Made by a program: the position numbers and the translations under genes. This document shows positions 8,456-16,842 of a stretch of 16,842 bases of DNA, one piece after another. This DNA comes from Fragilaria radians (taxonomy: Eukaryota > Bacillariophyta > Fragilariophyceae > Fragilariales > Fragilariaceae), in the NCBI GenBank assembly GCA_900642245.1, contig CAAAJI010000707.1, positions 15,321-32,162 on the forward strand. The letters are read 5' to 3'. How positions within the stretch are numbered: the stretch's first letter is position 1; the number at the start of each line of letters is the position of its first letter. The notes under the pieces were generated by a model. It did no database searches, had not been told where the DNA came from, and saw only the letters and a list, made by a program, of their open reading frames with translations.

Positions 8456-10500
8456 TGTCGGTTCAAATTCACGATATCTTTGGCGCCTTTATTGTCCACT
8501 ATTACCTTCATCATTCATTCCTTTGAAATAATTTAAGGCATCTGGAGCTATCTAGCTTGTAACACATTCCTGCATCTTGGTCCTTGCTGCAATCAATGCC
8601 CCGTTCAAAAATACAACGTACCCAGTAACGCTTCAGCAAGTTTCGCAATCTTTTGCATAATTGGAATCCGATATGCCAACAATTTCAAAAACCTTGTTGT
8701 TTTCAGGATGCTCATTCCACTTACCTTTGAGCTTGATTATTACTCCTTTTTCCTTTGTATTGACGCATTATGCCATTACTCATTTCATTGCCTTTTTGTG
8801 TGCTTTTGTTGCTGTCATGAAATGTTGAGATAACTCTCTGGTAATGTTTAAAATATCCGGACGAGACCATTTCAATAGTTACAACAACTTTCCAACTCCA
8901 AATCAATAACAACGCTGATCTTCCTTGTTCATCATATCCAATTGACCACCAATGGTAAATGATTTGCCTTGGGAAGCAGGTGTCACCAGCTGATTGTTGT
9001 TTGGGATTTTGAATTTGTCCATGAAACTCTTAATCAAAACCGGTTGTGTCATTTTCATAATTCCTTCTTTTTCATTTCTTTCCACTTTGCAAACCTACAT
9101 ATTTGCCTAGTTCTCCTAAATTGTTGCACTCAAGTATTCGTTCATCTTCTGTTTATACTCACATACCTGAATGGGTGCCCAACCAACAGACAAATGTCTA
9201 CCCATGATATCCAAAGTACTAGTCCGTTGCATATATTCAAGAAATATAGACATGGGTCTGCAACACTTTTCTCAAATCCCATTGCCTTAAAAGCCATTAA
9301 CAACTCTTTCCAAAATGCCCAAGCCGCATGCTTGAATCCGTATATAGTCCTTTCTAATTTCAAAACCACTCCTTTCATATAAAATTTCTGAAAACCTTCA
9401 GGAACTTTTTCAAGTACATTTCTTCTCCATTTACAAATCTCCCTTTTAAAAATGCTCCTCTTACATTGACAACGTGAGCCGTCCAGTTTGACATGGTGAG
9501 AAGATCCAACATTATTTTTATGGTGGTTTTGTTAGTTACTGCCACAGCAGTTGAATCACTACACTAATGGATGCCGTCTTCCTGCAAGTATCTCAACCTG
9601 TAATTCTGGCTCTAAACTGTCCGTCGGCCTTCTTCTTCATTGCCCAGGTGCTGCTTAGAATCTTGACATTTTTATCCATATTTTCTTGTTCTATAGGCAC
9701 ACAAATCTTGTTTTCTACCATCCTCTCTTGTTCTTCCTCAATTGCCTTCTCCCAATATTCTTTCTCTGGTCCTTTCATCGCATTTTAAAAATTAAAAACA
9801 TGTGATTCTGTAGTGTGCTTTATTCCCTCCCCAATTCCAGCGCCAATTAAAAATAATTTCATCACAATTTGAAATTACGTTGATCGATACCCTGCCAAAA
9901 CTGTCACAGAATTTGGCATGCTTTTGAATCAATCTTCCTGATCTTGTCCTGTTGCTCTCAACCCTGTTTTTCTTTGTTTCTCTGCTTATGAACTTCTTTG
10001 TCTTCAGCCCCTTCAATGTTATCATCAATCAGTTTACGGACTTCATCTTATATTCCTTGTTGACACCGTTGATCTCTTCTAAATTTTCAATTTCCGGTAC
10101 TTTGAAGGGCTTATCTATCCATTTGGGATCCAAAAAATACATCTTTCCGGTCCATACTACATCTCTACTTAGATGTACTTGCTGTGAATCAGGATCCCAC
10201 ATTCTGTATGTGTCACCTGTATATACAGTGCTATATCCAACTAGCATACATGTCTTACCTCTGATGTAAATTTTTGGTGTCATAGAATTGTGCAGTTTCA
10301 CTACTCCTGCTTCACCTCTTAAATATTTAGTGAATCTGAGTAATTGTCCTTCCCAATGTTCAAACCTTGTTTTTTGTTTCCTTCAACTTCAATCATAATC
10401 AGACCATCCATTAATGTTGCAGTTTGAAAAGACTCCCGCCAAAAGAGATGCCTCATATTCTTCAGGATTTTGACGTCTATGAATTCTGGTGGGAAACTTC
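8456..10500 (-). pseudogene. Ty1/copia pol remnant (integrase C-terminus, RT, RNase H), copy B
   Basis: Collinear with 396-2428. The integrase tail is longer in frame here (10029-10301: KLHNSMTPKIYIRGKTCMLV through YRMWDPDSQQVHLSRDVVWT). RT starts at 9778, has the GAFLKGRF block near 9460, ERTIYGFKHAAWAFW (near 9345) and VDICLLVG with the second Asp lost (9193-9201); the first Asp is N at 9465-9467. The post-RT motif MTQPVLIKSFMDKFKIPNN is at 8990-9055. RNase H lies at about 8465-8720 (DSNYAKD, SVTGYVVFLNGALIAA; then VDNKGAKDIVN), with stops. RNase H is cut off and fused to gypsy at about 8455-8466, exactly as in copy A. Confidence 0.88.
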
Positions 10501-10810
10501 AAGGTGATAAGAACTCAATTTTATTGGAAAGAAATGACAAAAATCTTACCTTTTGATATCAAGATTCACACAACAAGAGGTGTTTTATTTGCTGTGAAGA
10601 TTAATAAGCTTTTGGAGGTTAATAAAATCATTGAAGAATTGCCAGAGAAAGTAAAAGAAATGTCACCAATTGAAGCACATTGACAGCTCAGTCATCTTTC
10701 AATTCAAGCAACAAAGGATGCAGCGGCATGCCTGGGATGGCATTTAAAAGGCAATTTCAAGAGCTGTGAGGACTGTGCAATAGGTATGCTAGCCGTGGAA
10801 GTACATGCTA
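10501..10810 (+). pseudogene. Copia GAG-pre-integrase fragment in inverted orientation, copy B
   Basis: Same inverted piece as 2429-2745. The plus strand reads GDKNSI, then after a frameshift FDIKIHTTRGVLFAVKINKL, KVKEMSPIEAH, then LSIQATKDAAACLGWHLKGN and CEDCAIG. The HHCC ligands are H at 10678-10680, H fifteen bases on, C at 10765-10767 and the paired Cys nine bases further. A TGA follows the first His, as in copy A, so the fragment was dead before the duplication. Confidence 0.82.
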
Positions 10811-11470
10811 CCATCTATTAACTTTGTTGCAAGTGCTTTGCAGCAACAAGATGTTAAGTAAGATGTGCGTGCTGAAGAAGGACAAAGAGCATGGAAGAAA
10901 GCATTTTGTTCTTGAAAATATATGTTTAAAACTGCTTGAATATTTACCATAGTGTGGCAATCATGAGAAGCATGAAAAAGTTGAAAACCAAACAAAGATC
11001 GATGGCTGTCCATAAATTAATGATTAGACTGAACGTCAGGCTGAACAACTAGGTCTCACACTCACATTTTGAGCCAGGAGAATTCAAGTCAAATATTTAC
11101 AAATTATGAAAGAAAGACAAGACAAAATTAGAAACAAAATCTCAAGAAACTTCTGAAAACAGGAGCATTTGTTGTAGTGATTTGGCTGCTAGGTTTGGGA
11201 AACATGGATTACATGCTAACCCATTTTCTGTCACAAGTGCAAAGCAGCAACTAGACTCGTAGTAGGATTTGTGTGCTAAAGAAGGACAAAGAACATGAAT
11301 GAAAAGTTCTTTGTTCTTGAAAATGCATTGTTATAATTGCTGTAATATTTGTCATAATATGGCAACATTGACAATCGTGAAAAAATAAAAACCATGTGAT
11401 GATCAAAAACTGTTTACAAATGAATGGTTTAACTAAAACTCTTGTTATTTATTGCATGAATAGTATCCAA
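10811..11470. repeat. Non-coding LRR 3' flank with internal duplication, copy B
   Basis: No gene is visible. It is collinear with 2746-3397, with the same pair of diverged blocks. The stem-loop is kept perfectly: arms 11286-11294 and 11306-11314 around an 11-base loop. Confidence 0.7.
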
Positions 11471-11730
11471 TGAACAACTTCAGAAGAATTTCATATATAT
11501 CAAGCGTCAGTACTGGCAATTGTGCTCTTTAAAGATACTAATAAGATTGCACAGATGATGAATATGTTACAAATCGTAGTATGAAGCAACAATGAAATCA
11601 CTCAAATCATATTATCAGGGCTACCTCATAAACTTAGTCTGTTGAATTAGAGGATGTTTCAGCAAGATCATATCAATACTTCAATGACTCATGCACAATT
11701 TACCTTAGATTTACCAATGCAATGAACTGC
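11471..11730 (-). repeat. Ghost of an LRR gene 3' end (flank repeat b), copy B
   Basis: Counterpart of 3398-3662. It starts with ACTTCAGAAGAATTTCATAT and ends with a decayed version of the last LRR codons (CAATTTACCTTAGATTTACC). It is shortened in the TA-rich run relative to copy A. Confidence 0.62.
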
Positions 11731-11905
11731 TTCAGGAGAATTTCTTCTATATATATACAAAATGTCAATACTTGCATCTTTGCTCCAAATTAAATATGGT
11801 AAGAAGATTGAGCAGTAGATGATGATGTTACAAATCATCCTATACAGCATAATTGAAAATACTCAGAACTATAATATTAGAGCTACCATATAAACCAAGA
11901 TGTGT

Positions 11906-12022
11906 TTAAGTTAAAGACATTTCATCAAGATAACATAAATACTTTGAATAATCACATTTATCTTCAGATTGACCAATGCAACAATTACACTTGATCTCAT
12001 TGCAGTCAATTAAAGGTGTCAA
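11906..12022 (-). pseudogene. LRR gene C-terminal fragment
   Basis: Minus-strand reading gives LTPLIDCNEIKCNCCIGQSEDKC, the Cys-rich cap of the LRR protein, with no repeats in front of it. It is cut at 12022, inside the TPLID region. A 5-bp loss (CTCAT) removes the stop codon used by the intact gene, so the frame runs on into flank sequence. It forms the left arm of a direct repeat with 13521-13628. Confidence 0.85.
11920..12022. repeat. Left arm of ~105-bp direct repeat around the copy B insertion
   Basis: From TTTCATCAAGATAACATAAA to GGTGTCAA this matches 13521-13628 except for a 5-bp gap and very few substitutions. The two arms enclose extra DNA that copy A lacks. Confidence 0.85.
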
Positions 12023-12284
12023 CATGAATGAAAAGTTCTTTGTTCTTAAAAATGTATTGTTATAATTGCTGTAATATTTGTCATGATATGGCAACATTGA
12101 CAATCGTGAAAAAATAAAAACCATGTGATGATCAAAAACTGTTTACAAATGAATGGTTTAACTAAAACTCTTGTTATTTATTGCATGAATTGTATCCAAT
12201 GAACAACTTCAGAAGAATTTTGTCAGTACTGGCAATTGTGCTCCACTTTAAACATACTAATAAGATTGCACAGATGATGAATAT
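12021..12284. repeat. Extra copy of the LRR 3' flank
   Basis: A duplicate of about 11292-11563 (and of 3218-3500): it shares GAATGAAAAGTTCTTTGTTC, the GTGATGATCAAAAACTGTTT block and the CAGATGATGAATAT end. It begins in the right part of the flank stem-loop (loop side) and ends where gag sequence starts at 12285. There is no gene in it. Confidence 0.85.
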
Positions 12285-13292
12285 CAAAGAGGGAAGAAAA
12301 TTGATCAAATACGCTTCATCGGATTGGCTCTTCAGGGATAGGGTATTGTTTTCCTCACAATTTTTGTTTGTATTGGAACGTGTATTGTATCTGTGTTGTT
12401 CATTTTTGTGGTTTTTATTATTTTTATCATTAGGGCAATTTTCGTATTCCTCACGTTGCTTTTGGATGACTTCGCATTGCGATGTAGTGTGATTGCATTT
12501 TCCTTGTAATTCACAATATTTCTGAGATCGATTTTTGAAATTTGGGTCAGTTTTCTGTTTCATCCCTGATTGAGAATTCTGGTTGCAGTTGTTATTTGAT
12601 GATTTTGTTCCCTGTGGTTTATTTCGGTTTGTAGATTGGTCATTGGGTTCTACACTTTTCAATCCAGTGTAATATCTAGTTTGAGCAGCAAGACTCAGAT
12701 GGCGTAAGTTTGCCTGAACTTGGGCCTTCTTCCATCCGGCTGGGCAAGCGTTTCGGACAATTTGGGCTAACTCTGCATCAGTGAACTTGGGAGTCTGTAC
12801 GCCGGGGTTACTTGCTGGATTAGGAACCGGAGTTTAGTCAATAAGGTTGTTCAAATGACTAATTTGCTGGACAAAGTCTTAAACAGACATATTTCTAGGC
12901 TTCTTAACCTCAGACATCCATTCCTTGATGTCTAAGGAAATGTCTTCTTCCATAAATAAAAGCAAGAATCGCTCTATGCAGTTTTTGAGTTCTTCCTGCG
13001 TATGGTTAGTTGCGTGGTTGGTAATGATATCAAGCCACTTCTTTTGTGCATCATGTCCCATCATTGCTGGGATAAGACGGAATCGTTGAAGGCCTCTTGG
13101 TAAGGCCAAGGTTTTTAGAATGTCATCAAAGGTGCTGAAAAATTCAAGGACTTCTTCAACTTACTCATGGGTAATCTTCTGAGAGTTGGGATCAAGGGGA
13201 ATGTCAATGCTGACATATCTATCTTTGCCTGTTGTGGAATCAGGGTCTTCTTTCTTTGGGAAGATTGAAAAAGGGCAGTTTGCATAGCTCAT
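12285..13292 (-). pseudogene. Ty3/gypsy gag remnant
   Basis: One minus-strand frame from ATG 13290-13292 (MSYANCPFSIFPKKEDPDST) to 12285 (DEAYLINFLPSL), about 336 codons, interrupted by TAA at 13161-13163, 12879-12881 and 12834-12836. Capsid-like residues include LALPRGLQRFRLIPAMMG, KKWLDIITN and KFTDAELAQIVRNACPAGWK. A knuckle lies at 12474-12515, C-ELQ-GKCN-H-TTSQ-C, spaced as C-x2-[C/H]-x4-H-x4-C but with Gln in the second ligand position. The Asn/Gln/Lys-rich region and NTRSNTNKNCEENN end match the gypsy Gag-protease boundary at 8400-8450. Gag coats the RNA genome inside virus-like particles. It is truncated at the C-terminal side and has no pol beside it. Confidence 0.85.
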
Positions 13293-13520
13293 ATTGACAA
13301 GGAAATGAATGGACTGACAGTTCAGAAACAAAATGGATTCAATTTGGATGAGGAGTAAATTTACTGTGCCTCACGGCGCTATAGCTTTGTTGTTGATGCA
13401 GCAACTTCCTTATAAGTTAAACTAAAGACTACGGGGAACTGAATCTGACTCAGGACTAAGAACTTAAGATACTAAAGATTTGGTTCAATGACCAATTAAG
13501 ATTCCAAAGCCACACCGTAA
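13293..13520. other. Gypsy 5' leader remnant upstream of gag
   Basis: This is non-coding on both strands as far as can be seen. It lies between the gag start and the right arm of the direct repeat and is absent from copy A, so it belongs to the inserted DNA. It probably holds untranslated leader and perhaps part of an LTR; no convincing primer-binding site or LTR end could be fixed. Confidence 0.4.
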
Positions 13521-13628
13521 TTTCATCAAGATAACATAAATACTTTGAATAACTCATTCACATTTATCTTCAGATTGACCAATGCAACAATTACACTTGA
13601 TCTCACTGCAGTCAATTAAAGGTGTCAA
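13521..13628. repeat. Right arm of ~105-bp direct repeat around the copy B insertion
   Basis: Matches 11920-12022. It covers the 3' flank and last codons of the intact copy B LRR gene, including the CTCAT that supplies its TGA stop. Confidence 0.85.
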
Positions 13629-15245
13629 TCCAAGAGTACATAACAAAGATGGAAGTGTACCAGTCACAAGATTGTCAAACAAACCCAAGTAAGTCAAATT
13701 TGTCAAGTATCCCATAGATGATGGAACAGTTCCAGTGAATTGATTTATTGCCATATCCAGTAAAGTCAATTTAGTGAAAGATCCAATTGAAGATGGAATT
13801 GTTCCTGTGAACCTATTGGACCCCAAATGTAAGGATGTTAGCTCTGTCAAGGATCCTATGGACAATGGTAGTGTGCCAGTCAGTTGATTGTCAGACAGTG
13901 CCAAAAGTATCGTTTTAGTCAAGCTACCCAAGAGAGATGGAATTCTTCCTGTGAACTTATTGGACTTCAAATTTAAGTATGATAAAGCTGTCAAGGATCC
14001 AATGGACAATGGTAGTGTGCCAGTCAGTTGATTGTCAGACAGCACCAAAAGTGTCATTTTAGTCAAGCTACCCAAGAGAGATGGAATTGTTCCTGTGAAC
14101 CTATTGGACTCCAAAAATAAGTATGATAAAGCTGTCAAGGATCCAATGGATAATGGTAGTGTGCCAGTCAGTTGATTGTCAGACAGAAACAAAAGTGTCA
14201 ATTTAGTCAAGCTACCCAAGAGAGATGGAATTCTTCCTGTGAACTTATTGGACTTCAAATTTAAGTATGATAAAGCTGTCAAGGATCCAATGGACAATGG
14301 TAGTGTGCCAGTCAGTTGATTATTATCCAGTGCCAAATGTGTCATTTTAGTCAAGCTACCCAAGAGAGATGGAATTGTTCCTGTGAACTTATTGGACTCC
14401 AAACTTAAGTGTGTTAAGGCTGTCAAAATTCCATGGGCCAAAGGTATTCTTCCATTTAACTGATTATAAGACAGGTCTAAGACCTTTAACAGTTCCAATG
14501 ATGCAAAGGATGATGGAGGTGTTCCTGTTAGTTCATTTCCAAACAACCACAAGTAAGTTAACTTGGTCAAAGATCCTAGTGACAATGGAACTGTTCCAGA
14601 TAACTGGTTGGCTGACAAAGACAAGGTTGTCAACTCGGTCAGTGATCCCAAGAATGAAGGGATTGTGCCAGTCAATCGACAATTGTAAAATCCCAACGAT
14701 ATCAATTTAGTTAACAATCTCATAGACGATGGAAGTGTGGTTATCAAGAAGTTGTTATCCATAGATAGGCTTGTTAACTGAGTCAAAAATCCCAATTCCA
14801 AAGGGATTTTTCCAGTTAATTTATTATTGTCAAATGACAAGTACTTCAACTTTGACAATGATTTCAGTGACGATGGAATCTTTCCTTTCAATTCATTGTA
14901 AGCCAAGGCTAAATGTGTCAATTTTGTTAAAAAGCCAATGGTTGAAGGCAAATTTCCTTTTGCATTCTGAATCGATAAGGATTTTAAGTTTGTTAGTAAC
15001 CCAATTTGGGTTGGAATTGTTTTGTTGGCAGCATCAACAGTGACTTGAAAGGAATTCAAACATTCAATAAAGGTTTTAGCTTTTACAAACTTGCAGGCAA
15101 CATTTGCTTGATCTTTTGCAGAACTTGGCTTTCGAGTTGGCCTGATAGCTTGTAGGTCACGATCATCTCGATTCTTGTTATCTATTTCACCATTTCCAAG
15201 GGACGCGACACAGAGAAGCATCAGGAGCAAAAACATAGATCTCAT
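13554..15245 (-). CDS. Secreted plant-type leucine-rich repeat protein, 19 repeats
   Basis: 563 residues, ATG 15243-15245 to TGA 13554-13556. Layout as in the 419-residue paralogue at 3886-5145: signal peptide 1-19, polar linker, Cys51/Cys62 cap, 19 LRRs from residue 84, and a Cys-rich tail (DCSEIKCNCC...DKC). The extra 144 residues are exactly six 24-residue repeats. Repeats 10-17 are four copies of a two-repeat unit. Repeats 7-8 contain an odd stretch, PPSSFASLELLKVLDLSYNQ and NGRIPLAHGI, more like canonical plant LRRs than its neighbours and absent from the paralogue. The two proteins differ mainly in the xxLxLxxN segments. No membrane anchor or kinase is seen. The role is likely extracellular binding; the ligand is unknown. 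It has its own full upstream region. Confidence 0.94.
   Translation of the reverse strand: MRSMFLLLMLLCVASLGNGEIDNKNRDDRDLQAIRPTRKPSSAKDQANVACKFVKAKTFIECLNSFQVTVDAANKTIPTQIGLLTNLKSLSIQNAKGNLPSTIGFLTKLTHLALAYNELKGKIPSSLKSLSKLKYLSFDNNKLTGKIPLELGFLTQLTSLSMDNNFLITTLPSSMRLLTKLISLGFYNCRLTGTIPSFLGSLTELTTLSLSANQLSGTVPLSLGSLTKLTYLWLFGNELTGTPPSSFASLELLKVLDLSYNQLNGRIPLAHGILTALTHLSLESNKFTGTIPSLLGSLTKMTHLALDNNQLTGTLPLSIGSLTALSYLNLKSNKFTGRIPSLLGSLTKLTLLFLSDNQLTGTLPLSIGSLTALSYLFLESNRFTGTIPSLLGSLTKMTLLVLSDNQLTGTLPLSIGSLTALSYLNLKSNKFTGRIPSLLGSLTKTILLALSDNQLTGTLPLSIGSLTELTSLHLGSNRFTGTIPSSIGSFTKLTLLDMAINQFTGTVPSSMGYLTNLTYLGLFDNLVTGTLPSLLCTLGLTPLIDCSEIKCNCCIGQSEDKCE
13779..14354 (-). repeat. Four tandem 144-bp units inside the LRR gene, copy B
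   Basis: Units 14211-14354, 14067-14210, 13923-14066 and 13779-13922 each code for two repeats: an LTKxxxLxLxxNQLTGTLPL repeat and an LTxLxxLxLxSNxFTGxIPS repeat. The spacer DNA (AAGCTACCCAAGAGAGATGG and TGTGCCAGTCAGTTGATTGT) is almost unchanged between units. Differences sit at exposed strand positions. Confidence 0.92.
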
Positions 15246-15560
15246 GATTTTGGAAAAGAAACTGAAAGCAATGTGTTGACAATCTCAAAAGCATTTTATG
15301 TGTTGAGATCTTCACTTCAAGACGCTGTGAGTCGTTTTTTTGTTTCTTTCGAGCTCAACTTCAACTAGTGGAACAAATTTCAGATTTCCTAAACTTTCCG
15401 TTCTTCAACAAAATTTCAGATTTCCAACCCCACACTTTTCCGTTGGAGGGAAGGGGGATGTTTAAATAGACTCGAAAAGTCAACCTAAGTCACGTTAGTC
15501 ATTGGAAAAGCTAAATAAGAACCGCCGTTAATTATGCTTACTAATACATAAACGTCATTT
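15246..15560 (-). promoter_or_regulatory. LRR gene 5' leader and putative promoter, copy B
   Basis: Counterpart of 5146-5460. The CCAAT box (15501-15505) and the three TGAC words (15498-15501, 15489-15492, 15479-15482) are unchanged. A TATTTAAA-like box lies at 15461-15469, about 215 bp before the ATG. The leader has lost a stretch around the TTCGAACTTCGA of copy A and gained about 40 bp with a repeated AAATTTCAGATTTCC word (15375-15425). Confidence 0.5.
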
Positions 15561-15788
15561 GAATAGTCAATGAAAACCAGCCAATCATTTTTACTCCACC
15601 GTCAGACGCAATCAAAGTTTATCAATGATGAAGTAATTGTATGCCAAATTTGTGTATAGTGTTGAAGTAAAAGATTACTCAAAAAGATTATATTTTCATT
15701 GCCAGTTGATACGAAAAGAATGCTAATTTTGTTAATGTTTCTCGAGTTGCATAGACAATTTCAAGCTTGTTGCCACAGCAGCTTTTAT
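15561..15788. other. Intergenic spacer between LRR gene and second gene, copy B
   Basis: No coding sequence is supported. It is collinear with 5461-5693, with short indels including an extra ACTCAAAAAGATT near 15677-15690. Confidence 0.5.
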
Positions 15789-16842
15789 TCAAGCATCATC
15801 ATGGATTCTGTGAGATAAGTTGTTAGATGAACAACGAATATAGTTCGGAATTTCATGCCGATTAGATGTCTGCAATTTACTAGTTGTAGGCATCCTGGTC
15901 CTATCTAGAGCTAACCTTTCCACTTTATAACGTTGTGGCTTGATATCATCGCATCTCTTGGCGTTTCCTTCATTCCTACTTTTCGTTGGTGTTGTTGTTG
16001 TTTTGGGTGGAGTGGTACGTGTACTTCCCTTCCAGTTTGGAATATCAGTACGATAAGGAAGAACACGGGAAGACATTGCTGTTCTATGAACATTTGCATT
16101 CCTCATTTCTTTCTCTGCGAGTCGCATACTTTGGTCATGAATAGCTTGTGAAGAGATAGTCATCTTGGAAGTCAATGAGGATTTTGCTGATGTGGTAGGA
16201 GTAGTATATTTTTGTTCCGTTAGATTGTATCGAGGTTGCGATAAGGAACGTTGTTTCACCAGAATTGGATTATCTTGGTTCAGGGGATATTTCGTATTCT
16301 GGAATGCTTCGATACTCAAGGAACGATTATGACGTTCGCTTTGACAACGACGATGCGGAATTTCTGGAAACGAATCCATAGGAATATTCACATCAAGATT
16401 GGCTCGCCGCATGGGTGGATTTCGAATACCCTGACTTTGGCTGAATTGACGATTCGACGACGCCTGTTCTGATTTCTTTCGTGTCCCTTCACTTTGACGT
16501 TGACTGGATCCAGAAACGCGATACTTCGCAACTAAATTTTGATGAAGAGTGCCATTGCCAAAACGAATCCTAGAATCTCCATTCTCAATTATGTATCCTG
16601 AATTACTTTCGTTCTTCCTTTTCAGAGTGATATTATTTAAAAGGCTTGATGAATGTTCAATTTTTTGGAGACATGGTATTTTGGATTGGTGATTACCTTT
16701 GGCAATGCCAATACCATGTTGAGGACGTAGAGAGCAATTATGCTGATGAGCGTTGTCATCAAGTCCTTTATTCTTTTTAATAAAAACGTCAGAAGGCAAT
16801 GTCTTTTGTTGGCCTTGGCGTAGTGTTCGCAAGTGTAGCGAT
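15789..16842 (-). CDS. Basic, disordered protein of unknown function (5' partial)
   Basis: An open frame of 350 codons that is still open at the window edge; its start lies outside. The stop is at 15789-15791. Not recognised. The protein is rich in Ser, Arg, Asn, Gln, Thr and Pro, strongly basic, with no signal peptide, membrane segment or fold visible in the part present. Notable stretches are RSLSIEAFQ, RSLSQPRYN, a TTPPKTTTTPTKS run and SSQAIHDQ...RLAEKEMR, the only helix-like part. RSxS sites could be kinase targets; nuclear or cytoskeletal binding is conceivable but not shown. It lies upstream of the LRR gene on the same strand, and the pair is duplicated together. The copy A version is truncated and frameshifted. 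Retention of a long open frame favours a real gene; one without homologues is hard to judge further. Confidence 0.6.
   Translation of the reverse strand, partial: SLHLRTLRQGQQKTLPSDVFIKKNKGLDDNAHQHNCSLRPQHGIGIAKGNHQSKIPCLQKIEHSSSLLNNITLKRKNESNSGYIIENGDSRIRFGNGTLHQNLVAKYRVSGSSQRQSEGTRKKSEQASSNRQFSQSQGIRNPPMRRANLDVNIPMDSFPEIPHRRCQSERHNRSLSIEAFQNTKYPLNQDNPILVKQRSLSQPRYNLTEQKYTTPTTSAKSSLTSKMTISSQAIHDQSMRLAEKEMRNANVHRTAMSSRVLPYRTDIPNWKGSTRTTPPKTTTTPTKSRNEGNAKRCDDIKPQRYKVERLALDRTRMPTTSKLQTSNRHEIPNYIRCSSNNLSHRIHDDA

Larger units (their letters stand above)
6467..16562. repeat. Tandem segmental duplication, unit copy B
   Basis: The unit is taken to begin at 6467, where copy A of the second gene is broken, and to end at 16562, where homology with copy A ends inside the intact second gene. 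Only 8047-16562 has its partner in the window; the partner of 6467-8046 should lie just left of base 1. Confidence 0.75.

Noticed and set aside
10811..11470. Non-coding RNA gene based on the stem-loop
   Set aside because: A single 9-bp hairpin in AT-rich flank DNA is not enough to support a gene.
12834..13163. A variant nuclear code in which TAA is sense
   Set aside because: Only the dead gag has in-frame TAA stops here; the copia and gypsy pol remnants also carry frameshifts, so decay explains them.
13293..13520. A complete LTR with primer-binding site next to gag
   Set aside because: No matching second LTR, no secure TG...CA ends and no convincing tRNA-complementary site.
14411..15043. 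Plus-strand open frames inside the LRR genes (also 4463-4871)
   Set aside because: Shadows of the repetitive LRR coding strand.

Overview
The window looks like AT-rich nuclear DNA of a stramenopile, most plausibly a pennate diatom. Two things suggest this: decayed copia elements with the diatom-style integrase tail (GKTCMLVGYS ... YRMWDP ... VVWTGKMYF), and a Ty3/gypsy element whose Gag has a short C-x2-[H]-x4-H-x4-C knuckle, next to secreted plant-type LRR genes. No tRNA, rRNA, CRISPR or bacterial-type operon is visible. Almost all coding sense is on the minus strand.

The layout is one head-to-tail tandem duplication. Copy A (1-6466) and copy B (about 8047-16562) carry the same series on the plus axis: gypsy protease remnant, copia remnant (minus), inverted copia fragment (plus), serial LRR 3' flank repeats, secreted LRR gene, LRR promoter, and a second gene for a basic, disordered protein. 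The segment 6467-8046 (short non-coding stretch plus decayed gypsy reverse transcriptase) starts the second unit, so 6466/6467 is read as the duplication junction. There the second gene of copy A is cut and joined to retroelement DNA.

The two copies have diverged in informative ways. The LRR gene has 13 repeats (419 aa) in A and 19 (563 aa) in B; the difference is exactly six 24-residue repeats. Differences between the two proteins cluster in the xxLxLxxN part of each repeat, while the GTIPSxLGSLTKL part hardly changes. The second gene is frameshifted in A by a 5-bp loss and open in B, where it runs off the window. Copy B also has about 1.6 kb extra: a stopless LRR tail, another copy of the LRR 3' flank and a decayed gypsy gag, all bracketed by a 103/108-bp direct repeat of the LRR 3' end.

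The retroelement parts are dead (frameshifts, stops, lost catalytic residues). The probably functional content is the two LRR genes with their shared promoter and perhaps the second gene of copy B. The locus reads as a small, expanding family of secreted LRR recognition or adhesion proteins, paired with an unrecognised partner gene and embedded in retroelement debris that is itself part of the duplicated unit.
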